Shown here: piece after piece, positions 17,061-25,990 of the stretch
How the letters are laid out: each line of letters begins with the position of its first letter
How positions within the stretch are numbered: position 1 is the stretch's first letter
Assembly (NCBI GenBank): GCA_964564015.1
Contig: CAZLZR010000004.1
Coordinates: forward strand, 1 to 64,000
Origin: Acetivibrio sp964564015
GTDB lineage: Bacteria > Bacillota > Clostridia > Acetivibrionales > Acetivibrionaceae
DNA: 64,000 bases
Direction of reading: 5' to 3'
Program-made: the position numbers and the translations under genes
Notes under the pieces: generated by a model
Databases searched by the model: none
What the model was told of the DNA's origin: nothing
What the model saw: the letters and a program-made list of their open reading frames with translations, nothing else

Positions 17061-17166
17061 GGGTATTATAGAAATGAACTTCAATAAATTGTGATTTTAA
17101 TGGGAAACTCCCTTTCATAAAATTTTAGACAGCTTGTAAGAAAAATAATATGCCATATTGAGTGGG
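17061..17166. repeat. Duplicated segment, copy 2 of 2
   Basis: This is nearly identical to 9385-9491. It begins GGGTATTATA (codons GYYRNELQ, stop) and ends ATATTGAGTGGG. It has no gene of its own. Immediately to the right, 17170-17229 reads VHHNPAVEELRRFAMLLTE then stop, looking like the tail of an unidentified lost gene, and a terminator-like hairpin follows. The two copies enclose 7.6 kb including the double-TetR gene and the radical SAM/ABC operon. Confidence 0.85.
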
Positions 17167-17210
17167 AGTGTCCACCATAACCCGGCAGTAGAAGAGCTTA
17201 GACGTTTTGC

Positions 17211-17251
17211 AATGCTTCTTACAGAGTAAAAACGTTTGTTATTATTTTTTT
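17211..17251 (+). terminator. Terminator-like hairpin before hemA
   Basis: ACGTTTT and AAAACGT form a short stem, followed by TTGTTATTATTTTTTT. It would end whatever gene left the 17170-17229 tail and insulate hemA. Confidence 0.55.
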
Positions 17252-17328
17252 ATGATGTTGAATTATTTACAGCGTAGTGCTAGATTTATTTTATGGGTTT
17301 GGTATTTCGTATTATGAAAGGTAAATAG

Positions 17329-18594
17329 ATGAATATATTTGTAATTGGAATAAATTATAAGCTTGCAACCGTTGAGATACGTGAAAAGCTTAAGTTTAGT
17401 GAAGATGAATATGCATCAGTTTTGCAAAAACTCAATAATCTTTCTCAGGTTTCTGAGTGCTCTATTATTTCAACATGTAACAGAACGGAGGTGTATATAT
17501 ATTCGAAAACTTGTGAGCTTGATAGCGACTGTATTGAGAAGCTCTTGTGCCAAATAAAAGGCTTGGATATTTATAGTATGAAGAAATACTTCTACTTTTA
17601 TAAGAGGACTAAAGCATTGAAGCATATATTCAATGTTGCATGCGGTATGGATTCCATGGCTCGGTTTGAGGACCAAATACTTGGTCAATTCAAGAGCGCC
17701 CATGAAATCTCATTGAAAGCCGGAACTACATCGACTGTTCTAAATACGTTATTCAGGCAGGCTGTAACAACGGCGAAAAGGATAAAAACCCTTATGGGAA
17801 GCCTTCGGGATTGTACTTCCATAGCAGATGTTGCAATTAAAACAATTGAAAAAATATTTAAGCCTTCACATAAGGACAGATGTGCTATGGTAATCGGCAC
17901 CGGAAGGATAGGTGCTGCTGTTGTGGACAAGCTTATTGAAAGTGGAATAGGGAAAATTTATGTGACGAAAAGAACACATTCGAAAATGGTTTGTTTTCCA
18001 GAATGCGAAAAAAATATAGCTGTTATTGATTACAGCAGCAGATATTCATTTGTTGACGAATGTGATATTATCATTAGTTCTACTTCGAGTCCTCACTATA
18101 CAATAACCAGGGACATGCTGGAAAACTCAATCAAGAATCCGGATAAAGTGAGGTTATTTATCGATCTTGCTGTTCCAAGGGATTTTGACGCAGCAATACA
18201 ACAACTGGCCTTTGTAAGATATTATAATATTGATGACATGAAAACTGATGGTTATAAATGTGTTGGTGAGGACGATGTGGTCTCTGTTGTGGAAGAAATG
18301 CTTAGTGAGGGTGTGTTGGAATTTAAGAAATGGTATGAGTTCAGGTGTGTCCTCCCTGTTGTTAAAGATATGCAAAGGTTTGCGGATGGAATTGTTCAGG
18401 AAAAGACTGACTATGCCTTGGCAAAACTTAAGCTACTTACTGAAGGCGAAAAAGAGGTTGTAAAAGCATCGATTTCAAGTGCTGTTAACAGTATAATGGA
18501 TAGACTTGTTTATGGTGCACGCGAATTCGACAATAGCCAGGAAAGAGAGATATATTTACGGTATTTAAGGGATATTATAGTGAACAATCAATGA
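17329..18594 (+). CDS. hemA: Glutamyl-tRNA reductase
   Basis: This 421-residue protein reduces glutamyl-tRNA(Glu) to glutamate-1-semialdehyde, the first committed step of C5 tetrapyrrole synthesis. The catalytic cysteine lies in SIISTCNRTEVYIYS (residue about 50). The FEDQILGQFKSAH segment and the NADPH site VIGTGRIGAAVVDKL follow, then a C-terminal dimerisation helix. ATG at 17329 follows GAAAGG. It opens a tetrapyrrole operon, with precorrin-2 dehydrogenase 42 bp downstream. No attenuator leader of the island type is visible here. Confidence 0.93.
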   Translation: MNIFVIGINYKLATVEIREKLKFSEDEYASVLQKLNNLSQVSECSIISTCNRTEVYIYSKTCELDSDCIEKLLCQIKGLDIYSMKKYFYFYKRTKALKHIFNVACGMDSMARFEDQILGQFKSAHEISLKAGTTSTVLNTLFRQAVTTAKRIKTLMGSLRDCTSIADVAIKTIEKIFKPSHKDRCAMVIGTGRIGAAVVDKLIESGIGKIYVTKRTHSKMVCFPECEKNIAVIDYSSRYSFVDECDIIISSTSSPHYTITRDMLENSIKNPDKVRLFIDLAVPRDFDAAIQQLAFVRYYNIDDMKTDGYKCVGEDDVVSVVEEMLSEGVLEFKKWYEFRCVLPVVKDMQRFADGIVQEKTDYALAKLKLLTEGEKEVVKASISSAVNSIMDRLVYGAREFDNSQEREIYLRYLRDIIVNNQ

Positions 18595-18636
18595 ATACTG
18601 CGTATGTCGGCATTATTAAATACAGGAGGTGGATGT

Positions 18637-19281
18637 ATGGCGGTATTTCCGGTTTTTATTGAATTAAAGGATAAAAAATGTGTTGTTGTAGGTGGAGGGA
18701 CTGTTGCTGAAAGGAAAATAGAAGCACTGCTTGAGTTTGTTTCAAAAATTGTTGTAATAAGCTTGTCGGTTAATGAGAAAATCCGTGACTTTGAGAGAAA
18801 TGGCAGGATTGAAATTAAAGCAAAGAAATACTCAAGCGGAGATTTGGACGGTGCATTCCTTGTAATTGCGGCTACAAATAATCCTGAAGCCAATGAAGAG
18901 GTATATAATGATGCTTTGAAAAAAGGACTTTTTATAAACGTAGTGGATTGTCCGGAAAGGTGCAATTTTATTTTCCCGGCAATTGTAAAAAGAGGTGACA
19001 TGGTTTTGGGGATTTCAACCTCCGGTGGATATCCTGCATTATCGAAGCACATTAGACAAAAACTGGAGAAGCTGTTCCCTGATGAATTTGAGGCTATGCT
19101 TGAAATTCTTAAGGAATTTCGTATCAAAGCCAGAAGAATGATAGTCGATAAGGAGAAACGTATAGAATTATTAACGAGAATTTTAGACGATGTTCTCGAT
19201 CAGAATATTGCCACAGTAGAGGAATTTAAAGACAAAGCCAATGGCATTTTCAAGGAGTATCTTGATGAAAAAAATTATTAG
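18637..19281 (+). CDS. Precorrin-2 dehydrogenase/sirohydrochlorin ferrochelatase family protein
   Basis: This 214-residue protein resembles Met8/SirC and the N-terminal half of CysG. It oxidises precorrin-2 to sirohydrochlorin with NAD and may insert Fe(II) to make siroheme. The NAD site CVVVGGGTVAERKIEALLEF is clear, as are FLVIAATNNPEANEEVYNDA and STSGGYPALSKHIRQKLE. ATG at 18637 is chosen because AGGAGG lies at 18624-18629; the frame is open further upstream. Its end overlaps the start of hemC by 17 bp. Siroheme serves the sulfite reductase at 25991. Confidence 0.9.
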   Translation: MAVFPVFIELKDKKCVVVGGGTVAERKIEALLEFVSKIVVISLSVNEKIRDFERNGRIEIKAKKYSSGDLDGAFLVIAATNNPEANEEVYNDALKKGLFINVVDCPERCNFIFPAIVKRGDMVLGISTSGGYPALSKHIRQKLEKLFPDEFEAMLEILKEFRIKARRMIVDKEKRIELLTRILDDVLDQNIATVEEFKDKANGIFKEYLDEKNY

Positions 19282-20164
19282 AGTTGGAACAAGGGAAAGC
19301 AAGCTTGCAATGGCACAGGCCAGGATAGTAGTTGATTGTATAAAGAACAGGCATCCGGAGATTGAATTTGAGATACTGGGCTTAAGTACAAGCGGTGATA
19401 AAATGCTTGATAGAAGACTTGATACTATTGGTGGTAAAGGCTTATTTGTAAAAGAACTGGAAAACGCACTTCTTGATAATAGAATAGATATAGCAGTACA
19501 TAGTATGAAGGATGTCCCTGTGTTTTTAGCTGATGGCCTGAGAATTGCTGCTGTGTCCCGAAGGGAAGACGCCAGGGATGTATTAGTCACAGCTGATGGA
19601 ACACATCTTAGGGATTTGAAGCAAGGTGCTGTTGTTGGCACAAGCAGCATAAGAAGAGAGCTGCAAGTACTGGAGAAAAGACCTGACCTGAAGGTAAAAA
19701 CGCTTAGGGGAAATGTACTAACAAGATTGGACAAACTTCTAAATAATGAGTATGATGCTCTTATTCTTGCAGCAGCCGGTCTGAAAAGACTTGGACTTGA
19801 GGAAAAGTGTATAGATTACTTCAGTGTTGATGAAATGATTCCGGCAGTGGGTCAGGGGATTATTGCAATAGAGGCACGAGCCGGTGAGGATATATCTTAC
19901 CTGATGGATAGTGTCCATTCAAGTGAATCGGCATTACAGCTTGATGCTGAACGTGAATTTATGATAACACTCAATGGCGGGTGCAGCACACCTATTGCAG
20001 CACATGCGGTTATTCAAGGAGAAAGTATGAGAGTATATGGAATGTATGCATCTATAGAAAAGCCATATATGTATAAGGAATTTGTAGAAGGCAGCAAGTA
20101 TGACGCTGTTCAGCTCGGCGAAAGGCTGGCTGCTAAAATAATAGAACAGCTCGGAAGACAATGA
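19265..20164 (+). CDS. hemC: Porphobilinogen deaminase (hydroxymethylbilane synthase)
   Basis: This 299-residue enzyme polymerises four porphobilinogens into hydroxymethylbilane. The start motif MKKIIRVGTRESKLAMAQA, DIAVHSMKDVP, SSIRRELQV and the dipyrromethane-cofactor cysteine in LNGGCSTPIAAHA are all present. ATG at 19265 with AAGGAG upstream is preferred over an upstream in-frame codon at 19241. It overlaps the preceding gene, indicating translational coupling. Confidence 0.95.
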   Translation: MKKIIRVGTRESKLAMAQARIVVDCIKNRHPEIEFEILGLSTSGDKMLDRRLDTIGGKGLFVKELENALLDNRIDIAVHSMKDVPVFLADGLRIAAVSRREDARDVLVTADGTHLRDLKQGAVVGTSSIRRELQVLEKRPDLKVKTLRGNVLTRLDKLLNNEYDALILAAAGLKRLGLEEKCIDYFSVDEMIPAVGQGIIAIEARAGEDISYLMDSVHSSESALQLDAEREFMITLNGGCSTPIAAHAVIQGESMRVYGMYASIEKPYMYKEFVEGSKYDAVQLGERLAAKIIEQLGRQ

Positions 20165-20194
20165 TAGCTTGTATTCCGATACGGAGGAGAGACA

Positions 20195-21709
20195 ATGGCT
20201 GGTAAAGTTTATATAATAGGAGCTGGACCCGGAGATCATAAGCTTATTACTTTTAAAGCTGCCGAGTGTATAGGCAAAGCAGATGTAATCGTTTATGACA
20301 GGCTTGTAAACAAAAGGGTGCTGAAGTTTGCAAAAAAAGATGCAGAGCTTGTTTATGCGGGGAAGAGTGCCGGACTCCATTCAATGTCCCAGGACGAGAT
20401 TAATGATATACTTGTCAAAAAAGCAAAGGAAGGAAAGATCGTAGCTAGGGTTAAAGGCGGAGATCCTTTTTTATTTGGTCGTGGTGGTGAAGAAGCTGAA
20501 TGTAGCCGTGAAAACGGGATTGAATTCGAAGTGGTTCCCGGCATCACTTCTGCTGTTGCTGTCCCGGCATATGCAGGTATTCCGGTGACCCACAGGGATT
20601 ATTGCTCGTCATTACATATTATTACAGGACATGAGACGCCTGATAAAGACGGCAGCAAGCTTGATTATGAAGTGCTTGCAAAGCTTGAAGGGACTTTAGT
20701 ATTCCTTATGGGGTTGAAAAATCTTAAAAAAATATCGGAAAGCCTTATTAAGTATGGGAAGGATAAAAATAACCCTGTTGCGGTAATAGAAAAAGGTACT
20801 ACTACTGAACAAAAGATTGTGGAAGGTACATTAGAGACAATAGTGCAAAACTGTGAAAGTGCAGAAATATCCTCTCCTGCAGTCATAGTTATAGGTGCTG
20901 TTGCTGACCTTAAGGAGAAATTGGGTTGGTTTCCGAAGGGCAAGCTTGCAGGGAAAAAAGTTCTGGTGACACGGCCTGAGGAACAGGCGGACAGCTTTGT
21001 ACAGAAAATAGAAGAACTTGGAGGAAATGCCCTGGAAGTCCCGGTTATAACTATTGATGAATATGATGATTACACTGAATTGGACAAAGCACTGGATAAT
21101 ATCAAGGATTATAGCTGGTTGGCTTTTACAAGCAGCAATGGAGTCAGAGTATTTTTCAAAAGATTGAAAGAAAGAAGGTTGGATATAAGGATTTTACACA
21201 ATATTAAGATATGTGCAATAGGAACTTCAACTGCTTCAGAGCTATATAATCTTGGGTTGAATGTAGAGTATATACCGGATGAATACACAACCGCAGCACT
21301 TCTTGAAGGGTTGAGAAAACTCTTGAAACAAGGAGAAAAATTATTGCTCGCAAGGGCATATGTTGAAGATGATGAATTTGTAAAAGGGCTAAATGAACTC
21401 AAAATAGAATATAAAAATGTACCCGTTTATAGAGCTGTGACTAATTGGGCTGCTAAGGATGAAATGCTGCAGATATTAAAGGAAAGGGACTTAGATTTTA
21501 TTACTTTTACCAGCCCGTCAACAGTAAGGAGTTTTGTAGAAATTATGGGAAATGGGAATATTGATATACTTAAAGAAGCAAAAGTTGTATGCATTGGACC
21601 TGTGACTGCAAAGGCTGCCGGCGAACATGGGTTTAAAATCGATGGTGTTGCTGATGTACATACTATTGATGGTTTGCTGGACAAGATGGTCCAAATAGTG
21701 GAGGGATAG
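20195..21709 (+). CDS. cobA-hemD: Fused uroporphyrinogen-III C-methyltransferase / uroporphyrinogen-III synthase
   Basis: This 504-residue bifunctional protein has two domains. Residues 1 to about 245 are the SUMT domain (VYIIGAGPGDHKLITFKA, RVKGGDPFLFGRGGEEAE, VVPGITSAVAVPAYAGIPVTHR), which methylates uroporphyrinogen III to precorrin-2. Residues about 250-504 are the HemD domain (KVLVTRPEEQADSFVQKIEE, WLAFTSSNGVRVFFKRLK, ITFTSPSTVRSFVEIMG), which closes the macrocycle. The fusion is common in clostridia. Precorrin-2 feeds both siroheme and cobamides, the latter needed by the corrinoid proteins of this window. Confidence 0.95.
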   Translation: MAGKVYIIGAGPGDHKLITFKAAECIGKADVIVYDRLVNKRVLKFAKKDAELVYAGKSAGLHSMSQDEINDILVKKAKEGKIVARVKGGDPFLFGRGGEEAECSRENGIEFEVVPGITSAVAVPAYAGIPVTHRDYCSSLHIITGHETPDKDGSKLDYEVLAKLEGTLVFLMGLKNLKKISESLIKYGKDKNNPVAVIEKGTTTEQKIVEGTLETIVQNCESAEISSPAVIVIGAVADLKEKLGWFPKGKLAGKKVLVTRPEEQADSFVQKIEELGGNALEVPVITIDEYDDYTELDKALDNIKDYSWLAFTSSNGVRVFFKRLKERRLDIRILHNIKICAIGTSTASELYNLGLNVEYIPDEYTTAALLEGLRKLLKQGEKLLLARAYVEDDEFVKGLNELKIEYKNVPVYRAVTNWAAKDEMLQILKERDLDFITFTSPSTVRSFVEIMGNGNIDILKEAKVVCIGPVTAKAAGEHGFKIDGVADVHTIDGLLDKMVQIVEG

Positions 21710-21711
21710 AG

Positions 21712-22683
21712 ATGGAAATGGCAAAAAGACATAGAATACTTAGAGCCAATGAAGGTATCAGGAGGCTTGTCAGGGAGACCAAGGTTTCTGTTGAGGATCT
21801 GGTGTATCCGATGTTTATAACTGAAGGAACAGGAATAAAGGATGAAATTCCATCCATGCCGGGTATTTACAGAATTTCGGTGGATAATTATTTAAAGGAA
21901 CTGGAACAAGTGCAGGACTTGGGGTTAACAAGTGTTTTGTTGTTTGGAATTCCGGATAAAAAGGACGAAATCGGGTCTGAGGCTTACAGTGAAACAGGAG
22001 TAATTCAAAAGGCCTTGAGGGAAGGTAAAAAGAATTTTCCTGAACTTCTGCTGATTACGGATGTATGTCTTTGTGAGTACACAAGTCATGGTCACTGCGG
22101 CATTATACAAGACGGGAAAGTTAATAATAATAAATCGGTGGAAATTATAGCAAAAACAGCTCTTAGCCATGTTCAAGCCGGTGCCGATATTGTTGCTCCT
22201 TCTGATATGATGGATGGCAGAGTGGCTGCAATAAGAAGAATTTTTGAACTGAATAATTATACAGATAAGGCTATAATGGCATATAGTGCTAAGTATGCTT
22301 CTGCTTTCTATGGACCTTTCAGAGAGGCAGCGGGCTCAAAGCCTGCCTTCGGTGACAGGAAGACCTATCAGATGGACTATGGCAATATCAAGGAAGCACT
22401 AAGTGAAGTCGAACAGGATATTACCGAGGGGGCGGACATAATTATGGTAAAACCGGCTCTTGCCTATCTTGACGTTGTACGGGAGGTATATAACAGGTTT
22501 AATGTGCCGGTTGCTGCATATAACGTCAGCGGTGAATATTCAATGATAAAGGCGGCTGCCCAAAACGGCTGGATTGATGAAAAGGCTGCTGTGCTTGAAT
22601 CGGTGACTTCAATCAAGCGTGCCGGAGCTAAAATAATAATAACATATTTCGCTAAGCAGCTTGCTGCCTGGCTAAAAGCTTGA
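21712..22683 (+). CDS. hemB: Delta-aminolevulinic acid dehydratase (porphobilinogen synthase)
   Basis: This 323-residue enzyme condenses two 5-aminolevulinates to porphobilinogen. The metal-binding cysteine region TDVCLCEYTSHGHCGI, the Schiff-base region AIMAYSAKYASAFYGPFREA and the catalytic lysine in DIIMVKPALAYLD are visible. It starts 3 bp after cobA-hemD, behind GAGGG. The inverted repeat 22697-22761 separates it from hemL. Confidence 0.95.
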   Translation: MEMAKRHRILRANEGIRRLVRETKVSVEDLVYPMFITEGTGIKDEIPSMPGIYRISVDNYLKELEQVQDLGLTSVLLFGIPDKKDEIGSEAYSETGVIQKALREGKKNFPELLLITDVCLCEYTSHGHCGIIQDGKVNNNKSVEIIAKTALSHVQAGADIVAPSDMMDGRVAAIRRIFELNNYTDKAIMAYSAKYASAFYGPFREAAGSKPAFGDRKTYQMDYGNIKEALSEVEQDITEGADIIMVKPALAYLDVVREVYNRFNVPVAAYNVSGEYSMIKAAAQNGWIDEKAAVLESVTSIKRAGAKIIITYFAKQLAAWLKA

Positions 22684-22696
22684 TGACACTTTATCA

Positions 22697-22761
22697 GGGT
22701 GCATGTAATAAATGTGAAGATGTTTCTTCCATATTTCTCTTCAACTAAATAATATGCACCC
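22697..22761. repeat. Inverted repeat between hemB and hemL
   Basis: GGGTGCAT (22697-22704) pairs with ATGCACCC (22754-22761). The 49-nt loop contains an AGAAATATGG-like purine/pyrimidine stretch (AAGATGTTTCTTCC, then TCTCTTCAA). No T-run follows. It could be a processing or stability hairpin, or a weak riboswitch-like element ahead of hemL; I do not recognise a known aptamer. Confidence 0.45.
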
Positions 22762-22797
22762 CTTATATCAAATTGACGATTGAGGCGGAAAGACATT

Positions 22798-24087
22798 ATG
22801 AAAAATCAGAATTCTTTTGAGTTGTTTGAAAAAGCTAAAAATATCATACCGGGTGGTGTTAACAGCCCTGTCAGAGCTTTTAAAGCTGTAGGACTAAACC
22901 CGCCATTCATTAAAAGGGCAAAGGGTTCAAGGATTATGGATGAAGACGGTAATGAGTTTATCGACTATGTATGTTCATGGGGACCTGCGATCTTAGGACA
23001 TGCTCATGAAGCCGTAATAGAGGAAATTAAAAGGGCGGCGGAAGATGGAACCAGCTATGGAGCACCTACCAGAAGAGAGCTGGAGCTGGCAGAAATAATA
23101 TGTAATGCTTTGCCTTCGGTTGAGATGGTAAGGATGGTTAATTCAGGCACAGAAGCGGTTATGAGTGCTGTCAGGCTTGCCAGAGGTTTTACAGGGCGGG
23201 ATATGATTCTGAAATTTGAGGGGTGCTACCATGGTCATTCCGATGGTCTACTGGTAAAAGCAGGTTCAGGTGCATTAACCTCCGGTATTCCTGATAGTGC
23301 CGGTGTGCCTTTGGATTATGCAAGAAATACAATAACCGCTCAGTACAATGATATTGACGGCATAAGAGAAGTATTTAAAACCTACGGAAGTGACCTGGCG
23401 GCAGTTATTGTAGAACCTGTTGCTGCAAATATGGGAGTTGTTGTACCTGAGATTGAGTTCCTAAAGGTGCTAAGAGAGTTATGCGATACTTATGGAACAA
23501 TACTTATCTTTGATGAGGTTATTACCGGTTTCAGAATTTCATATAACGGGGCACAGGGGTATTACGGCATAGTTCCTGATCTGACAGTACTGGGCAAGAT
23601 AATAGGGGGCGGTATGCCCGTTGGTGCCTATGGTGGTAAAAAGGAAATAATGAGTTTGGTTTCACCTTCAGGACCGGTATACCAGGCAGGAACATTGTCA
23701 GGCAATCCGATAGCAATGGCGGCAGGACTCAAAACATTGCAGATTTTGCGTGACAATCCCTTTTTGTATAAAGAACTTGAAAATAAAGCTGCATTGATTG
23801 AAGAGGCATTTCTAACGGCAGCGGGTAATTACAATATTCCAATAGCATTGAACAGGGTTGGTTCTATCATGAGTGTATTTTTCACGGGAGAAAAAGTAAT
23901 GGGATTTAAAGCTGCAGCAGGGTCAGATGTTAACCGGTTTGCAAAATTCTTTTCTAAGATGCTTGACAGCGGAATTTACATTGCTCCTTCACAGTTTGAG
24001 GCAATATTTGTTTCATGTGCCCACAATGACGAGGATATTGGAATTACAACTGAATGTATCGATGCTGCTTTTTCAAGTTTACTATAA
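22798..24087 (+). CDS. hemL: Glutamate-1-semialdehyde 2,1-aminomutase
   Basis: This 429-residue PLP enzyme converts glutamate-1-semialdehyde to 5-aminolevulinate. Marks are IPGGVNSPVRAFKAVG, RMVNSGTEAVMSAVRLARG, FEGCYHGHSDGLLVKAGSGA, FDEVITGFRISYNGAQGYY and the PLP lysine in LTVLGKIIGGGMPVGAYGG. ATG at 22798 (MKNQNSFELF) follows a GAGGCGG site and gives the usual length. It completes the set of genes that lead from glutamyl-tRNA to siroheme in this operon. Confidence 0.95.
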   Translation: MKNQNSFELFEKAKNIIPGGVNSPVRAFKAVGLNPPFIKRAKGSRIMDEDGNEFIDYVCSWGPAILGHAHEAVIEEIKRAAEDGTSYGAPTRRELELAEIICNALPSVEMVRMVNSGTEAVMSAVRLARGFTGRDMILKFEGCYHGHSDGLLVKAGSGALTSGIPDSAGVPLDYARNTITAQYNDIDGIREVFKTYGSDLAAVIVEPVAANMGVVVPEIEFLKVLRELCDTYGTILIFDEVITGFRISYNGAQGYYGIVPDLTVLGKIIGGGMPVGAYGGKKEIMSLVSPSGPVYQAGTLSGNPIAMAAGLKTLQILRDNPFLYKELENKAALIEEAFLTAAGNYNIPIALNRVGSIMSVFFTGEKVMGFKAAAGSDVNRFAKFFSKMLDSGIYIAPSQFEAIFVSCAHNDEDIGITTECIDAAFSSLL

Positions 24088-24117
24088 TTATGCGAAGAAA
24101 AATGTTCTAAAAAAGTA

Positions 24118-24238
24118 TTGACAAAGATTTCTTGAGGAATTAATATGTATAATATAATATAAAATAGATTGGTTTACTTGGGTATCTTTAGCCCTCATCT
24201 TTATTGCAAAAATTTGATGAGGGTTCTATTAGAAAATA
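24118..24238 (+). promoter_or_regulatory. Promoter and degenerate attenuator leader of a dead binding-protein gene
   Basis: TTGACA (24118-24123) and TAATAT (24141-24146) are 17 bp apart. A terminator, GCCCTCATC-loop-GATGAGGGTTCTATT (24191-24238), follows. The signature GA...AGRY hairpin is not recognisable, although GGTTTACTTG (24171-24180) also occurs in the intact copy at 30648-30657. Its decay matches the pseudogene it precedes. Confidence 0.6.
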
Positions 24239-24284
24239 AATCCTAGTAAACATATATGTAAGATGTTATATAGGAAGATGGGAC

Positions 24285-24542
24285 ATGAAGAATGGTATTT
24301 TGAAGAGGGCAGTTGCATTAGGAATTATTTTTGTTTTAAGCTTAGTTAGTCTTGTTGCATGATTTTCACAGAAAGGCAGCAAAAACGTGACAAAGAGGGT
24401 GGCATTTTTTCTGAATATACCTCATTCACAAGCACTTGTTGGGAAAGCCGAAGGTCAGTTTCAAAAGGCTTTTGGTGAAGCTAACAAGACGGTAAAAGGA
24501 TTTAAGGTACTAAAGGAAAAAGGCTTAAATGAAATAAAATAG
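24285..24542 (+). pseudogene. Remnant of a sulfonate/nitrate-type substrate-binding lipoprotein
   Basis: The 86-codon frame encodes a signal peptide (MKNGILKRAVALGIIFVLSL...), then a TGA at 24360-24362 exactly where the lipobox cysteine (TGC) is expected after VSLVA. It then continues in frame with FLNIPHSQALVGKAEGQFQK, a typical N-terminal strand of SsuA-like proteins, before jumping to a C-terminal KGFKVLKEKGLNEIK and stop. About 250 residues are missing without loss of frame. It is dead through a nonsense change and a large internal deletion. Confidence 0.8.
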
Positions 24543-24663
24543 AATATGAAACGAATGCAAAATCAGTATCGTGATTCTATTTTTATGGACACTTATTTCA
24601 ATTGTGGTAAAAAGTATTTGTGATTTATGAGCACTATATAAAAAAATGAGGTGTCAATGTTAA

Positions 24664-25878
24664 ATGGTGGAATTTAGCAATGTATTTGAAAGTCTAAATT
24701 ATGAGGCAAAAAAGATATTTAGTGTCATACAAAAAAATGGGCCTATAACAAAGTATGATATTTCTCTTATCACCAATTTGAAATTAACTACCCTCATTCG
24801 TATAATGCAGCCTTTAGTAGATTCAGGCCTTGTTGTTGAATCAAAAATCGGGGAATCTACAGGTGGGAGGAAACCTGTCTTATATGACGTAAATACTAAT
24901 AGGTTTTGTATAATCGGAATAGACATTTCGAGAACATATATCCAAATCGTCATTACCAATTTAAAAATGCAAATTTTACACAAGCACAGGTTTGAAATGG
25001 AATTATCGTGTTCACCTGAGATAACATTAAGCAAAATAGAAGAAGCTGTACAAACTTTTCGAAAAAGGTTTGATTTTGACAAAAATATTTTACTTGGGGC
25101 TGGAGTTGGGACTGTTGGACCACTAGACAGGGAGAAGGGAATTGTTGTAAATCCTGTAAATTTTGAAGCACCTGGTTGGGTAAATGTGCCTTTGAAATCA
25201 ATGGTTGAAGGAAAACTTAATTGTCCTGCTATTTTAGATAACGGTGCAAATGCAGCAGTTTTGGCTGAGACGTATTTTGGTGCAGGTAAAGGATTACGGA
25301 ATGTTGTCTACTTTAATTGCGGAGTGGGAATTAGAACGGGGGCTATATCATCAGGTACTATTATTAGGACGCTGAATGATTCTGAAGATGTATTCGGGCA
25401 TATGGTTATAGACGTTGACGGAGAGGAGTGCAGCTGTGGAAATTTCGGATGTATAGAGTGTTATGCTTCCATTCCTGCTATTACAAAACGATTTGTTTCC
25501 GAAGTTAAGAAGGGAAGAATGACCTCCGTAGCAAAACCACTTAATCAAATCAATTATATTGATATATGTAATGGAGCTAAGGACAATGATCTGTTAGCTA
25601 TGGAGGTATTACAGGGTGCCGCAGTTATAATGGGAACCGGGTTAGCTAATTTTATAAACCTATTGAACCCTGGTCTTGTGATTTTAAGTGGACCATTGGT
25701 AAATCATTCTGAAATTTTTTACAATACATGCATTGATATAGCTTCTAAGAAATCCTACTTGAATAAAGAAAATACTGTTTTGTTCAGTAGGGGCGGTATT
25801 TTTGAAGAAAATGCCATTTCTGTAGGTTCGGCTGCTTTAGTGGTTGAAGGCTTTTTGGGTAACCGCAATTTAACTTAG
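24664..25878 (+). CDS. ROK family transcriptional regulator
   Basis: This 404-residue XylR/NagC-type protein has an N-terminal winged helix (residues about 10-75: KIFSVIQKNGPITKYDISLI, KLTTLIRIMQPLVDSGLVVE). A ROK sugar-kinase-like domain follows with ILGAGVGTVGPLDREKGIV and the zinc motif EECSCGNFGCIECYAS. ROK repressors usually respond to sugars or sugar phosphates. It sits between the dead transporter gene and the sulfite reductase operon on the same strand. No sugar genes are nearby, so its target is unclear. The start is ATG at 24664 with GAGGTG upstream. Confidence 0.88.
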   Translation: MVEFSNVFESLNYEAKKIFSVIQKNGPITKYDISLITNLKLTTLIRIMQPLVDSGLVVESKIGESTGGRKPVLYDVNTNRFCIIGIDISRTYIQIVITNLKMQILHKHRFEMELSCSPEITLSKIEEAVQTFRKRFDFDKNILLGAGVGTVGPLDREKGIVVNPVNFEAPGWVNVPLKSMVEGKLNCPAILDNGANAAVLAETYFGAGKGLRNVVYFNCGVGIRTGAISSGTIIRTLNDSEDVFGHMVIDVDGEECSCGNFGCIECYASIPAITKRFVSEVKKGRMTSVAKPLNQINYIDICNGAKDNDLLAMEVLQGAAVIMGTGLANFINLLNPGLVILSGPLVNHSEIFYNTCIDIASKKSYLNKENTVLFSRGGIFEENAISVGSAALVVEGFLGNRNLT

Positions 25879-25922
25879 CCATGAGAGGTAAATATAAGGG
25901 ATAAATGGGGGATTAATAGAAG

Positions 25923-25950
25923 TTGACAATTAAAATGGAATGTTGATAAT
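25923..25950 (+). promoter_or_regulatory. Promoter of the sulfite reductase/sulfate assimilation operon
   Basis: TTGACA (25923-25928) is followed after 16 bp by GATAAT (25945-25950), or after 17-18 bp by ATAATT/TAATTA. Only about 35 nt separate it from the ATG at 25991, leaving no room for the attenuator. This operon therefore appears to be controlled differently from the other sulfur genes. Confidence 0.6.
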
Positions 25951-25990
25951 TAAATAAAAAATAAGGAATTTAGAAAGAGGGGCCTAAGCA

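Noticed and set aside
9385..17166. The duplicated segment as an insertion sequence
   Set aside because: It is only about 107 bp, and no transposase, terminal inverted repeats or target-site duplication could be seen.
24360..24362. TGA at the lipobox position read as selenocysteine
   Set aside because: The frame also lacks about 250 internal codons, I see no Sec insertion element, and lipidation needs cysteine. A nonsense mutation in a dead gene is simpler.
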